From Alicyclobacillus herbarius DSM 13609 (GTDB lineage: Bacteria > Bacillota > Bacilli > Alicyclobacillales > Alicyclobacillaceae): 64,000 bases of DNA. The notes beneath the pieces are model-generated. The model worked only from the letters and a program-made list of their open reading frames with translations. It ran no database searches and had not been told where the DNA came from. A program made the translations under genes and the position numbers. Below, in pieces: positions 55,543 through 64,000 of this stretch. The DNA lies in NCBI RefSeq assembly GCF_000430585.1, contig NZ_AUMH01000016.1:1-64000 (forward strand), given 5' to 3'. Every line of letters starts with the position of its first letter. Positions within the stretch are counted from its first letter, which is position 1.

Positions 55543-56526
55543 GTGCGTTATCGAACACTAGGCAATACAGAACTGCAAGTGAGTGAAGTCAGCTTCGGCA
55601 CCTGGGCCATTGGCGGCGCTTGGGGTACCGTGGCCGAGAGCGACGCCCTCAATGGTCTGGCTCGTGCCATCGATGCGGGGGTTAACTTCTTTGATACGGC
55701 TGACGTCTATGGGGACGGCCGCGCCGAGCGTCTCTTGGCCAAGGCAACCAAAGGCCGCGAACACGAGATCTACATTGCGACGAAATTCTGCCGCGCCGGG
55801 GACATTCATGACCCTGCCACCTACTCGGAGGCCTCGGTGCGAGCTTATTGCGAAGCGAGTCTACGTCGACTGGAACGAGACACGATTGATCTCTATCAAG
55901 TCCACTGCCCGCCGCATGAAGTGATTCGTCAGGGCGCCGTGTTTGAAGTGTTGGACAAGCTACAGCAGGAAGGGAAAATTCGGTACTATGGCGTCAGCGT
56001 GGAAACCGTCGATGAAGGTCTCACGGCCCTTACATTTCCCGGCGTACGGGCGCTGCAGGTGATCTTTAATATCTTTCGCCAGAAACCGGCCCTCGAATTG
56101 CTTCCGAAGGCTATGCAGCAAGGGGTGGGAATCCTCGTTCGCCTGCCTCTTGCCAGCGGTCTGTTGACTGGAAAGTTCAAGAAGACGGATACGTTTCCGG
56201 AGAATGACCACCGCAACTTCAACCGCGATGGGCAGGCATTTAACGTAGGAGAAACCTTCGCCGGGCTGCCGTTTGAGAAAGGTGTCGAATTGGCCGACGA
56301 GCTGCGCTGGATTGCCGAAGGACGCGGCACCATGGCCAGAGCCGCCATGCGTTGGATATTAGACCACGAAGAGGTCAGCTGCGTCATTCCCGGCTTCAAA
56401 AACGTGGCTCAGGTCGAAGATAACCTAGCGACCGAAGAGGCACCGGGATTTTCCGAGGAAGAACGCACCCGTCTGCGCAAGTTCTATACGGAAAAGATCG
56501 CCCCATTTATTCGCGGCGCCTACTGA
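55543..56526 (+). CDS. Aldo/keto reductase
   Basis: The 327-residue NADPH-dependent (beta/alpha)8 barrel reduces an aldehyde or ketone of unknown identity. The tetrad is seen: Asp in FFDTADVYG with Tyr after it, Lys in IATKFCR and His in LYQVHCPP. The C-terminal cofactor region is IPGFKNVAQVEDNL. GTG 55543 follows GGGGGCG. Monocistronic, with a bidirectional terminator after it. Confidence 0.9.
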   Translation: MRYRTLGNTELQVSEVSFGTWAIGGAWGTVAESDALNGLARAIDAGVNFFDTADVYGDGRAERLLAKATKGREHEIYIATKFCRAGDIHDPATYSEASVRAYCEASLRRLERDTIDLYQVHCPPHEVIRQGAVFEVLDKLQQEGKIRYYGVSVETVDEGLTALTFPGVRALQVIFNIFRQKPALELLPKAMQQGVGILVRLPLASGLLTGKFKKTDTFPENDHRNFNRDGQAFNVGETFAGLPFEKGVELADELRWIAEGRGTMARAAMRWILDHEEVSCVIPGFKNVAQVEDNLATEEAPGFSEEERTRLRKFYTEKIAPFIRGAY

Positions 56527-56573
56527 TTTCGCGGTGCGTACTGAGTCTCTGGCGCGCGTGGATTCCTAGGCGA

Positions 56574-56605
56574 AAAGCGTCCGCATCCCCTCGGACGCTT
56601 TCTTT
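56574..56605. terminator. Bidirectional terminator
   Basis: AAAGCGTCCG (56574-56583) pairs with CGGACGCTTT (56592-56601), with T residues on both strands. It lies between the convergent aldo/keto reductase and CwlO-like genes. Confidence 0.85.
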
Positions 56606-56622
56606 CTCTCCTTCTTTTGCCC

Positions 56623-57840
56623 TCAACCCACAAACGCGAGAATGTCGTGAAAGTATTGCCGGACACCGTACGCCCAATGCGGATCCGTCGCGTAGATGCC
56701 CCAGGGGTTGTGCGGATCGTTCAACCAAAGGATGGCATCTTCCCCATTCGGAGGCGGTGTCGATAATTTGTGGCGAATGGTGTCTGCGGCGATGTTCGCC
56801 GCATCCGCGAGCGTCGTGTTATAGACCTGCCAGCTGTAGAACACATTGAACGGGTTGTTGCGGATTAAAGCGGCGTCTGGACCGGGCGGCACAAACGCCT
56901 GTTCCTGCCCAGTGATGGCCACCATCAGGGCCGGGTTGACGTCATACCGCTGCGCCGCCTGACAGATGGTCTCAATGTCAGCGAGTGAAAATGTCGATCC
57001 GTGTCGTTGTACGTACGCGTACAACTTACTCGGTGGGATGTCATGCCAGCGCAAGGCGGGCACAGACACATCTCCAGAAGGTGTGGCGATGATGCGCTCT
57101 TGTTCAGCCGCCTGGCGTTTGAGCTCTGCAATCTGCTGCTGCGTCAGGTGGATGCGCGAATTCAGTTCCCGCTCTTTTTGCAACAAGGACGAAACGCCCC
57201 GGTTGGCCAGTTGCAGCGATGCCTGCTGCTGTCTTTCCATAGCCAGGCGGGATTGCTTCAAAGCAACCAGATTGTGGCCTTTGCGGACGAGTGTCAGAAC
57301 GTTATCCTGCTGTTGGCGTTTATCGGCTTGCAGCTGCCGCTCCAACTGCTGGACCTGACGCATGAGTTGATGTTCGTGTTCGGTGACCGCAGACATGGTC
57401 TGTACCCGGCTGAGTAGATCCGACCAGCTCGACGCTTTGAACAAGACCTCCAGGTACGGGACATTTCCGTATTCATACGTAGCCTTAAGCATCGATTCTA
57501 CGTTTTGCTTATCGATATTCAATTGTCGCTCTTGTTTGGCGATCCGTTCGTTCAATGCGGTAATCTTTGCCTGCAGTTTCTCAATCTCTGCTTGATTCTC
57601 CTGAATTTCTTGAGAGAGCTGCGAGATTTGCTGACGGGTCCTCGCAACACTTCCTTGCAATTGTCCGACTTTTCTGCGTTGCTGTTCTAACCGCTGCTTG
57701 GTTTGATTGGCCTGCTGTTGTAATTGGGTCATCTCGTGCTGCTTGTCACTCAAGGTGCTGGCGTCCGCCAAACTGCCGTAACAACCTGCCACCATGCAGA
57801 TGGCGGCTGCGGATGCCGCCAGCTTTCCGTTTCGTCGCAC
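56623..57840 (-). CDS. Secreted coiled-coil peptidoglycan hydrolase, CwlO/PcsB-like N-terminus
   Basis: The 405-residue protein has an export signal (about 1-26, with AGC that could also be a lipobox), then a long coiled coil (about 30-250) rich in Q, E, R and L, as in CwlO/PcsB. The C-terminal domain (about 265-405) contains DIETICQAAQRYDVNPALMVAITGQEQAF and NPFNVF, a lysozyme-like glucosaminidase fold rather than the NlpC or CHAP domain of CwlO/PcsB. It should cut glycan strands at the cell surface, likely under control of its coil. Confidence 0.8.
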   Translation of the reverse strand: MRRNGKLAASAAAICMVAGCYGSLADASTLSDKQHEMTQLQQQANQTKQRLEQQRRKVGQLQGSVARTRQQISQLSQEIQENQAEIEKLQAKITALNERIAKQERQLNIDKQNVESMLKATYEYGNVPYLEVLFKASSWSDLLSRVQTMSAVTEHEHQLMRQVQQLERQLQADKRQQQDNVLTLVRKGHNLVALKQSRLAMERQQQASLQLANRGVSSLLQKERELNSRIHLTQQQIAELKRQAAEQERIIATPSGDVSVPALRWHDIPPSKLYAYVQRHGSTFSLADIETICQAAQRYDVNPALMVAITGQEQAFVPPGPDAALIRNNPFNVFYSWQVYNTTLADAANIAADTIRHKLSTPPPNGEDAILWLNDPHNPWGIYATDPHWAYGVRQYFHDILAFVG

Positions 57841-58056
57841 GACGTGCCGTCACTCCTCTTGCAGTTTCAATCTTAGCCCTATTGTATACCTGTTCGGAGC
57901 CGATGACCATTTTTGACCGTCGTGTGGGAACGGTTGGACCCCCCTGGGGACTGTAGGCAGCATGATTCAGGCCTGGTCACCCTCCCCAATCGCACATGCG
58001 TGGACAAGACACCAGCCATATGGTGGTAACGATCCGTTTCGAAGGGGGGTGCGAGG

Positions 58057-58362
58057 ATGGCGGTGACCTATCATGTGGCCCGTCGGTACTTGGGCCAGTG
58101 GGTGAATTGCCACTCGGTGTATGGGATTCATCGGGGGGTATTGACCCGGGTGCTACCCAGCGGTATTGTCTTAGGTCGCGCCGTACAACTGGCCAGCGAC
58201 AGCACAGCGTTTCACGAACCACGGCTGCTCTCTTCCTCGTCTGACACGTTACGCAACTTGAATGAGGATGTCCAGCTTGTCCAGTTTTTCGGTGGGTTCT
58301 TTGTCCCGTTTGGTGGCATCTACGGACTGTATCCGGGCTTTGGATTTGGGTTTGTCATCTAA
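58057..58362 (+). CDS. Hypothetical protein (101 aa), possible spore-related
   Basis: The ATG lies after GGTGCGAGG. The product starts MAVTYHVARRYLGQWVNCHSVYG, has a basic central part and ends in a Gly/Phe-rich tail (FFVPFGGIYGLYPGFGFGF). The start resembles small hypothetical proteins common in spore-formers, but the family has no known function. Convergent with the sugar transporter gene. Confidence 0.6.
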   Translation: MAVTYHVARRYLGQWVNCHSVYGIHRGVLTRVLPSGIVLGRAVQLASDSTAFHEPRLLSSSSDTLRNLNEDVQLVQFFGGFFVPFGGIYGLYPGFGFGFVI

Positions 58363-58486
58363 AAATCCGAATCGCAACCGTGGCGGTTGTCAAAATGGGC
58401 TCGCAAAAACGGGGAACGCCGGCGCTTTGGCCATCGTTCCCCACACACTTTTGACGTCCAGGTCGAGTTTCTCCGTCGAGGCGCGG

Positions 58487-59893
58487 TCAAGCGGTCGGCG
58501 TGCGCCGCCAATTCCGCTCGATTTCTTCCAGCGATTTGTTTTTCGTCTCTGGTACCACGCGCCACGTAAAGACAAAGGCGACCGCCGACAAAATCATAAA
58601 GGCAAAGAACGTGGTTGCAGGTCCGACCCCGCTGAGCATCATGGGGAAGGTTTGCGACACCAGATAGTCCGCTGCCCACAGGACCAGGGATGCGATGGCG
58701 GTGGCGCGGCCGCGAATGCGAGTTGGGAAAATCTCCGCCATGATGAGCCAGACAATCGGTCCAAACGATACGGCGAAAGCCGCCACAAACATCAGGATGA
58801 AAATTAGAACCAGGGCCCCGCCAATATGCCCGGTTTGGAAGGCAGCTCCGACGACAAGCAGGCTTACCGTCATGAAGGCGGAGCCGACGAGCAGCAAAAC
58901 CTTGCGGCCCACCCGGTCAATCAGCCAGATGGACACGAGTGTAAAGATGAGGTTCACCGCGCCGACAAAGATGGTCTCGGTTAAGGACGCGTTCGTCCCA
59001 GCACCGGTTTTCTCAAAGATTTCGGGGGCGTAATACATAATGGCGTTAATTCCCGTCACCTGCTGGAGAATCGCCAGCACCACCCCGACAATGAGGGCCA
59101 TCCGCAGACCCGGCTGGAACAACTGCGACAAGCGCCCGTTTTCTTCCGACAAAGAGCGGCGGATTGCCGCCATTTCGACCTGCGCCTGCGCGCTGCCTTC
59201 AATCCTCGTCAGGGTTGCCAGAGCCTTGTCCGTCCGGTTTTGCTTCAGCAGCCAACGAGGGCTTTCCGGTACCAGGAATAAAAGCAGAATGAAGATGACA
59301 CCGGGAATCAGACCCAATCCGAACATCCAGCGCCAACCGGTGGAAATATCCCACGCCGTACCGCCCGCGCTGCTGACTGCACGATTGACAAAATAAATCG
59401 CGGAGATGCCAATGACAACCGCCAGCTGATTGAGTGACACCAACCGTCCGCGGTGGCGCGCCGGCGCGATTTCGGCAATATACACAGGCACCAGAGTTGA
59501 GGAGATGCCGATTCCAACCCCGCCGATGATCCGTGCCACCACAAACATGGTTATCGTCGGTGGAAGTGCGGATCCAATCGAACCAAGGGCAAACAGAAAG
59601 CCGGCCAAAATCATCATCTTCTTGCGGCCAAAGCGGTCGCTAAGCAAACCGGCAAACGCGGCACCGATGATGGCACCAATCATAAAACAAGAGACCGCCC
59701 AACCTTCCATGACTGGAGATAGGTTGAACCGTTGCTGCATGAAACCGATGGCACCGGAGATGACGGCGGTATCATAACCGAACAAAAAACCGCCAACCGC
59801 TGCCACCACCGACACCAGAGTCACAAACCCTAAGCCCGCTCCCTGGCTCGGAGCCTCAGCGTGCCGGTTCTCGGAATGGGCCATACTATTCAA
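58487..59893 (-). CDS. MFS sugar:proton symporter
   Basis: The 468-residue twelve-helix transporter belongs to the sugar porter family. Seen are GGFLFGYDTAVISGAI, DRFGRKK, VPVYIAEIAPARHRGRL, VPESPRWLL, QQVTGINAIMYY and the C-terminal VPETKNKSLEEIE. TTG 59893 lies seven bases after GGAAGGAGAG. A dyad at 59947-59967 overlaps the promoter region. Substrate could be xylose, arabinose, glucose or a polyol. Confidence 0.92.
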   Translation of the reverse strand: MNSMAHSENRHAEAPSQGAGLGFVTLVSVVAAVGGFLFGYDTAVISGAIGFMQQRFNLSPVMEGWAVSCFMIGAIIGAAFAGLLSDRFGRKKMMILAGFLFALGSIGSALPPTITMFVVARIIGGVGIGISSTLVPVYIAEIAPARHRGRLVSLNQLAVVIGISAIYFVNRAVSSAGGTAWDISTGWRWMFGLGLIPGVIFILLLFLVPESPRWLLKQNRTDKALATLTRIEGSAQAQVEMAAIRRSLSEENGRLSQLFQPGLRMALIVGVVLAILQQVTGINAIMYYAPEIFEKTGAGTNASLTETIFVGAVNLIFTLVSIWLIDRVGRKVLLLVGSAFMTVSLLVVGAAFQTGHIGGALVLIFILMFVAAFAVSFGPIVWLIMAEIFPTRIRGRATAIASLVLWAADYLVSQTFPMMLSGVGPATTFFAFMILSAVAFVFTWRVVPETKNKSLEEIERNWRRTPTA

Positions 59894-60269
59894 CGTTTTT
59901 CTCTCCTTCCCATGCGCCGATGATGAAAGCGTACAGCCACCATTATACAACGTTATGTAAACATTGTTATATACGGGGTGTACTTACAGAATTGGATAAT
60001 TACAATCAACCTAACAAAACAGATGGCCGTTTGTTTGGTTGACGGACTCTATTAAAGACCATTATTTGCGTGTTTTCAACTATCGTTGTTTCATTAGGAG
60101 CTCCCATCCTTCATGCGTCCATCCTCGGCCGAACGCATACGCGCGCAGGATTTCCGCTATTTGCAGCGAACTTCATACTTATCCAATTTCTTGGATGAAA
60201 CGGGTATGAACACCCGTCCGCACAACCTCTGCAAGGGTGATGACGAGCTTGCTGTCGTTTTCGTATTCA
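59894..60269. other. Divergent region of transporter and decayed alcohol dehydrogenase
   Basis: It contains the transporter promoter and its dyad operator. A possible TTGACG / TATTTG pair near 60038-60070 may once have served the dehydrogenase. No gene is supported; the frame at 60113 lacks protein character. Confidence 0.45.
59947..59967. promoter_or_regulatory. Dyad operator upstream of sugar transporter
   Basis: ACAACGTT-ATGTA-AACATTGT is an interrupted palindrome with 7 of 8 matching pairs, 54 bp before the transporter start. A TATAAT reading toward the transporter overlaps its proximal edge (59946-59941 on the minus strand). A LacI/GntR-type repressor site is likely; no regulator gene is nearby. 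Confidence 0.5.
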
Positions 60270-60830
60270 ATGCACACGGACATTCAGTTTGGCTGGGGGG
60301 CTTCGCGTCGATTACCAGAGTGGCTTCGGGCGCACGCGGCAGGGCCTCGTCTCCTGTTGGTTACGGATGAGGGGGTCCTCCAGGCGGGCGTGGTCGATCC
60401 GGTAGTCAAAGGTTTGCAAACTGCGGGTTACGAGGTCGTCATCACGGAAGAACGTACCCACCGCAAACTCACGCTCAAACACGCTCAACTGCGTCCCCGG
60501 TTGGCCGTCCTAGATGCCGCTTTGACCTTGACGGTGCGCCACACGGCGTAGCGAACGCCGTGTTTCTCCCCCATAGTATTGAAGTTCAATGCTGCCGTCG
60601 AGACGGAGCTGCACAGGGACATCGCGGTTCGGACGGGGTTTGCCCGGAGTGACGATGCCCCCGAGGCCGCTGTGGCAAAGCTCGTGGAAGGTATCGCTGT
60701 TTGGACGCGGCAATTGGGGATTCCTAAGTTGTCAGAACTCCCTGGAGTCCATCCAAATGATTTTCCGGTCTTAGCAAAGCTCGCTTATGCGAACGGATTG
60801 ATTGGGACGGACGTCTGGAGAAAGCGGCCG
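60270..60830 (+). pseudogene. Iron-containing alcohol dehydrogenase with internal deletions
   Basis: The N-terminal strand-helix part is clear (TDIQFGWGASRRLPEWL, LLLVTDEGVLQAG, LQTAGYEVVI), then jumps in frame to RKLTLKHAQLRPRLAVLDAALTLTV, omitting the GGGSxxD cofactor region. After a stop, the C-terminal part resumes in another frame near 60585 (FNAAVETELHRDIAVRTGF, LAKLAYANGLIGT), without the metal-binding His region. Two deletions and a stop make it non-functional. Its right end runs into the MacB relic. Confidence 0.8.
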
Positions 60831-61346
60831 ATGCCTTGGGCTCCGACAATCCCCACGAGAATGCCGATGCACCCACCCAGGAGACCGACGACCGCAGATT
60901 CGGTCAGGAACTGTCCGAGGATAGACCCTTAAGTTGCACCCAGCGATTTCCGCAGACCGATTTCGCGCGTCCGCTCGGCGACCGTGACCAGCATGATGTT
61001 CATGATGCCAATCCCCCCGACCAGCAGGGAAATGCCCGCAATCCCACCGAGAAACGTCTGCAGGGTATGGCTCACATTGGACAATGTGGAGAGTAGCGTC
61101 GCTTGGAAGTGCCCAGCCCCTGACTGATGCCATCTTGGCTGGACTGGCCCGGGGAGATGACCAATACGTTTGTGCCGAGCCCTTGGATCTAGGAGGTCAC
61201 GCTCTGGGTGGCCGCCTGACCCACCCCTAACAAGGCGACAACGGCTCCGACTCCGATAATGATGCCAAAAGCAGCGTCAACACCGTACGCAGCGGGTTGT
61301 GACCCAAGCAGGCAAAGGCGGTGCGAAGGATTCGGTTGGCTCTCAT
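60800..61346 (-). pseudogene. MacB-like ABC transporter permease, degraded
   Basis: On the minus strand it begins MRANRILRTAFACLG and, after a frameshift, [23 protein letters not shown], a stop at 61191-61189, then [15 protein letters not shown]. The large periplasmic domain is missing. [21 protein letters not shown] and [15 protein letters not shown] follow, then another stop (60931-60929), then ILGQFLTESAVVGLLGG. Two stops, a frameshift and a large deletion show decay. The intact kinase-regulator pair upstream probably once controlled it. Confidence 0.82.
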
Positions 61347-61447
61347 GCCTTCACCTCCGCCTGAGGGGCGACGGGGTGGGAGATGCATCAGAAGGGTGGT
61401 GGATAGGTTGTGAAGAAAATGTGGAGAAAATGTGGAGGTAATGACCC

Positions 61448-62860
61448 TTACGACACGTCGTTTGCTGACCTGTCGGGTTCTGACGCGCCGAGCGGCAACC
61501 GTACGATAAAGGTGGTGCCGTGGCCAGGGGTCGAACGGACGTCAATCTGTCCTTGATGGGCCTCCACAAACTCTTTCGCGATGGCCAGCCCCAACCCGGT
61601 TCCTCCACTTTCCCGGGACCTATCTGGCTCACCGCGATAAAAGCGATCGAACACATACGGCAGGTGCTCTGGCGCGATGCCCGGACCGCTGTCCTGTACG
61701 GATACGACCACCTGGTCCCCTTCCAATTGGGTTTCCACCCGGACACATCCACCCTTTGGTGTGTAGCGCAGGGCATTTCCAATCAGATTGACAAATACCT
61801 GCGTGATTCGGTCCGGATCGACCGGACTGCGCACACCCTGCTCAAGCCGTGAAGCAAAAGTCAGCTGTACCTGTTTGACCTCGGCCTCCACCTGAAAGTT
61901 GTCAACGATGCGGGCGAGCAGCGCATCCAATGCGGTCGGCTGAATCTGCAGGGGCAACTGGCCGACTTCGGCCAAGGTCAACTGGTGCAGGTCTTGCACG
62001 AGGCGGGTTAACCGAATCACCTCGTCGTGGATAGGTAACAAGGTTTCTGGGCCTGCCGGTTTCACCCCTTGCTGAATCAATTCCAGTTGTCCCTGCATGA
62101 TGGTAAGCGGGATCCGGAGTTCATGCGCGACGTCAGCGACCAGGTGTCTTCGAGCTTCCTCGGTCTTATGCAGGCGAGCGGCCATATCGTTGAAAGCTTG
62201 CGCGACCTCGCCGTACTCATCCCTGGAGTCAATCGGGAGCTGGGTCTGCAACTGGCCTTCGCCAATGCGGTGAATGGCCTCCATGATCCGATGCAGGGGC
62301 CGGGTTAGGCGCCGCGAAAACCAGGCCCCGACGACAAGTGCGATGCCGACGGTGAGGACAGTGCCAGCCACGCTCGCGACAGTCATAGAGTGAACCACCG
62401 TCTGTTTCATGGCATACAGGGCATCGAGACCGCGGTCGCGAATCCAGAGATGCCCGACGACCTGGTTGCCGACGGTGACCGGCACCTCCACCTCCCCATC
62501 ATGACCCAGGGCAGGCGGCACCAGGGCATGGAAGCGTGGACCCGGGTGGCCAATCACCGCAATCACATGGTTGCCTGCGTCCTCGAGAACCAGTTGGTCG
62601 AGTCGCCGCGTGCCCGGGACGCTCTCGCCTTGCTGGAAGATCCCCGAGATGTATTCGTCGACACCTGTCCAGGAGTCATTGTTGGCGTGATAGTAATAAG
62701 CCAGCGATTGCGCCCACTGTTCGGCCGTGCCTTCTTCCGCGGCTTGCGCGTATTTCCGGAACAGTCCTCCGAAATAGGTGTAGGAAATCAAGAGGTCAAC
62801 TGCGGCGAGAAATAGAATCAGGCTGGCAATCCCGAGAAAAATCTTATTCCGAACCTTCAT
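61448..62860 (-). CDS. Sensor histidine kinase, BaeS-like
   Basis: The 470-residue kinase has TM1 (about 7-26), an extracytoplasmic sensor (27-154), TM2 (155-181), HAMP (181-235), H-box DVAHELRIPL with His246, and HATPase motifs NLIGNALRYTP, DSGPGIA and GGTGLGLAIAKEF. ATG 62860 overlaps the regulator stop (ATGA). BaeS-type kinases sense envelope stress and often control MacAB-type exporters; here the adjoining exporter gene is a pseudogene. Confidence 0.92.
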   Translation of the reverse strand: MKVRNKIFLGIASLILFLAAVDLLISYTYFGGLFRKYAQAAEEGTAEQWAQSLAYYYHANNDSWTGVDEYISGIFQQGESVPGTRRLDQLVLEDAGNHVIAVIGHPGPRFHALVPPALGHDGEVEVPVTVGNQVVGHLWIRDRGLDALYAMKQTVVHSMTVASVAGTVLTVGIALVVGAWFSRRLTRPLHRIMEAIHRIGEGQLQTQLPIDSRDEYGEVAQAFNDMAARLHKTEEARRHLVADVAHELRIPLTIMQGQLELIQQGVKPAGPETLLPIHDEVIRLTRLVQDLHQLTLAEVGQLPLQIQPTALDALLARIVDNFQVEAEVKQVQLTFASRLEQGVRSPVDPDRITQVFVNLIGNALRYTPKGGCVRVETQLEGDQVVVSVQDSGPGIAPEHLPYVFDRFYRGEPDRSRESGGTGLGLAIAKEFVEAHQGQIDVRSTPGHGTTFIVRLPLGASEPDRSANDVS

Positions 62861-63543
62861 TGCGAACCCCCAAACCGGTAACCAACACCGTGCACGGTCT
62901 GGATATACACCGGATTGGCCGGGTCAGATTCAATCTTTTTGCGCAGGTGGCTGATGTGGCTGTCGATTGTGCGCTCGTAATTCATGTAGGCGTCCCCCAT
63001 CGTCGCCTTTAGCAACTGCAATCGACTGTAGACGACGCCTGGCTTTCGCGCCAGTGTCAAGAGCAGCTGAAACTCGGTCGGCGTCAGCACGATTTCTTGG
63101 TTGCCCTTGAACACACGAAATTGCTGCTCATCAATGGTTAAACTGCCGTAGCGGAGAATGCCGCTTTCTTCTGTGGGGGGGTGGGTGCGGCGAAGCACTG
63201 AGCGAACGCGTGCCACCAATTCGCGCAGGCTAAACGGCTTGACGATATAGTCGTCGGCCCCCACCTCGAGTCCGACGACCCGGTCCGTCTCTTCCCCTTT
63301 CGCCGTCACCATGATAATCGGAACCTGGAATTGCTGCCGCAGCTCACGGCACACATCCAGGCCGCTTATCCCGGGGAGCATCCAGTCGAGAATGACCAGA
63401 TGAGGTCGGTGCTTGTCCACCATCTCCAACGCCTGGGGGCCGGAATGCGCCGTGAGAACCTCAAACCCTTCTTCCTCGAGGAAAGGTTTCATCACGTCTA
63501 TGACTTTCGGTTCATCGTCGACCAATAGCAAGGTTGTCCGCAT
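62857..63543 (-). CDS. OmpR/PhoB-family response regulator
   Basis: The 228-residue regulator has a receiver (LLLVDDEPKVID, phospho-Asp53 in VILDWMLPG, Lys in DDYIVKPFS) and a winged-helix domain (LTPTEFQLLLTLARKPGVVYSR, RTIDSHISHLRKKIE). ATG 63543 follows AGAGGG. It is the first gene of the two-gene unit with the BaeS-like kinase, overlapping by four bases. Confidence 0.93.
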   Translation of the reverse strand: MRTTLLLVDDEPKVIDVMKPFLEEEGFEVLTAHSGPQALEMVDKHRPHLVILDWMLPGISGLDVCRELRQQFQVPIIMVTAKGEETDRVVGLEVGADDYIVKPFSLRELVARVRSVLRRTHPPTEESGILRYGSLTIDEQQFRVFKGNQEIVLTPTEFQLLLTLARKPGVVYSRLQLLKATMGDAYMNYERTIDSHISHLRKKIESDPANPVYIQTVHGVGYRFGGSQ

Positions 63544-63569
63544 ATTGTCCCTCTTCTACGGAACGAGAA

Positions 63570-64000
63570 TCAAGTTTCTTTGTGGTATTGGACGCCCACA
63601 CCGAGACTTTCGAGCAGTTCGAAATAGGTGGGGCAGGTTTTACTGACACACCCGGGATCGAGAATGCGGATGCCCGGGACGCGTGTGCCAATCAAGGACC
63701 AAGACATCGCGACACGGTGGTCATCATAGGAGTCCAGGGCGGCGGCATGGATGGGACCTGGAACAATGGTGAACCCGTCCTCTCGCTCCTGCGCCTGAAT
63801 CCCGAGTCTCCCCAACGATTCGCAGACCGCTTGGATGCGATTGGATTCGTGGTGGCGGATGTGAGCCACCCCTCTCACCGTAACCGGGGCATCGGCGAAC
63901 ACGGATACAGCGGCCAGGGTCAGCGCCTGGTCCGACATCTCTTTCATGTCAATCTCCATGCCACCCTTGAGTATGGCCGGACCTTGTACCTCAATGTATG
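63570..64000 (-). CDS. aroA: EPSP synthase, C-terminal part (runs off right edge)
   Basis: The frame continues to the window edge, starting YIEVQGPAILKGG, so the internal ATG at 63959 is not a start. EIDMKEMSDQALTLAAVSV, GVAHIRHHESNRIQA, YDDHRVAMSW and VSKTCPTYFELLESLG are the C-terminal motifs of 5-enolpyruvylshikimate-3-phosphate synthase of the shikimate pathway. The usual HIRxKES-D-R reads HIRHHESNR and KSFP reads KTCP, suggesting a divergent (class II-like) enzyme. About 143 residues are visible. Confidence 0.85.
   Translation of the reverse strand, partial: YIEVQGPAILKGGMEIDMKEMSDQALTLAAVSVFADAPVTVRGVAHIRHHESNRIQAVCESLGRLGIQAQEREDGFTIVPGPIHAAALDSYDDHRVAMSWSLIGTRVPGIRILDPGCVSKTCPTYFELLESLGVGVQYHKET

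Noticed and set aside
1-64000. CRISPR arrays, ribosomal RNA genes or prophage structural genes
   Set aside because: No regularly spaced repeats, rRNA-like stretches or phage structural motifs were seen anywhere in the window.

Overview
The window reads as chromosome of an aerobic, endospore-forming Firmicute of moderately high GC, most like the Alicyclobacillaceae (Alicyclobacillus/Kyrpidia type); the genus is an inference. Sporulation genes are frequent: spore photoproduct lyase, an H-type SASP, a SpoVAF/GerA-type protein, SpoVK and two YjcZ-like microproteins. The order spoVK ... ynbB-glnR-glnA, followed by divergent lexA/yneA, matches the Bacillus arrangement. GlnR, LexA (Cheo-type), cre-like and Fnr-like sites are of Gram-positive type. 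TTG and GTG starts behind strong Shine-Dalgarno sequences are common and decide several starts.

Layout. 1-7 kb is an insertion-sequence graveyard: pieces of IS110, IS3 and IS5-type elements, an apparently intact IS1634-type element and a second IS1634-type gene leaving the window. They surround one acyl-CoA dehydrogenase gene, an AT-rich YcxB-like gene and two 3' half-tRNAs (Leu, Val) that look like integration scars. 7-10 kb holds splB, a zinc-ribbon microprotein, an NlpC/P60-fold protein without its catalytic Cys, sspH and tRNA-Ser. 10.5-19.2 kb is the sporulation/nitrogen/SOS block: gerA-type gene; spoVK, a small GTPase, an internally duplicated Asp-rich membrane protein and a membrane zinc-knuckle protein, all overlapping; then ynbB, glnRA and lexA/yneA. 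19.2-25 kb carries a HAD phosphatase, glyS, an atypical SDR and acsA. 25-33.4 kb has two YjcZ-like genes and a glycine/serine catabolic operon (gcvT-gcvPA-gcvPB-sdaAA-sdaAB-glyA) behind a tandem glycine riboswitch.

33.4-37.7 kb has a RocB-like peptidase divergent from a polar amino-acid ABC transporter. 38-44.2 kb encodes an aa3-type quinol oxidase (qoxABCD) with heme O and heme A synthases. 44.1-51.6 kb is a redox/nitrogen-oxide region: a sensorless NarL-type kinase with its regulator, a membrane protein with a degenerate kinase H-box, copper nitrite reductase, a Crp/Fnr regulator, and two polytopic heme-copper-oxidase/NnrS-like proteins. 51.7-64 kb mixes intact genes (lactonase, TerC-like, aldo/keto reductase, CwlO-like hydrolase, sugar transporter, BaeSR-like two-component system, partial aroA) with decayed ones (LysE, aminoglycoside phosphotransferase, lipase, iron-dependent alcohol dehydrogenase, MacB).

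How it fits together. Glycine is cleaved to a one-carbon unit, ammonia and CO2, or joined to a one-carbon unit by GlyA and deaminated through serine to pyruvate; GlnA captures ammonia under GlnR. Electrons enter the quinol oxidase, and NirK with its neighbours probably serves nitrite/NO chemistry at low oxygen. The best candidate for an undescribed system is the translationally coupled AAA+ / GTPase / duplicated Asp-motif membrane protein / zinc-knuckle cassette at 12.3-14.7 kb.
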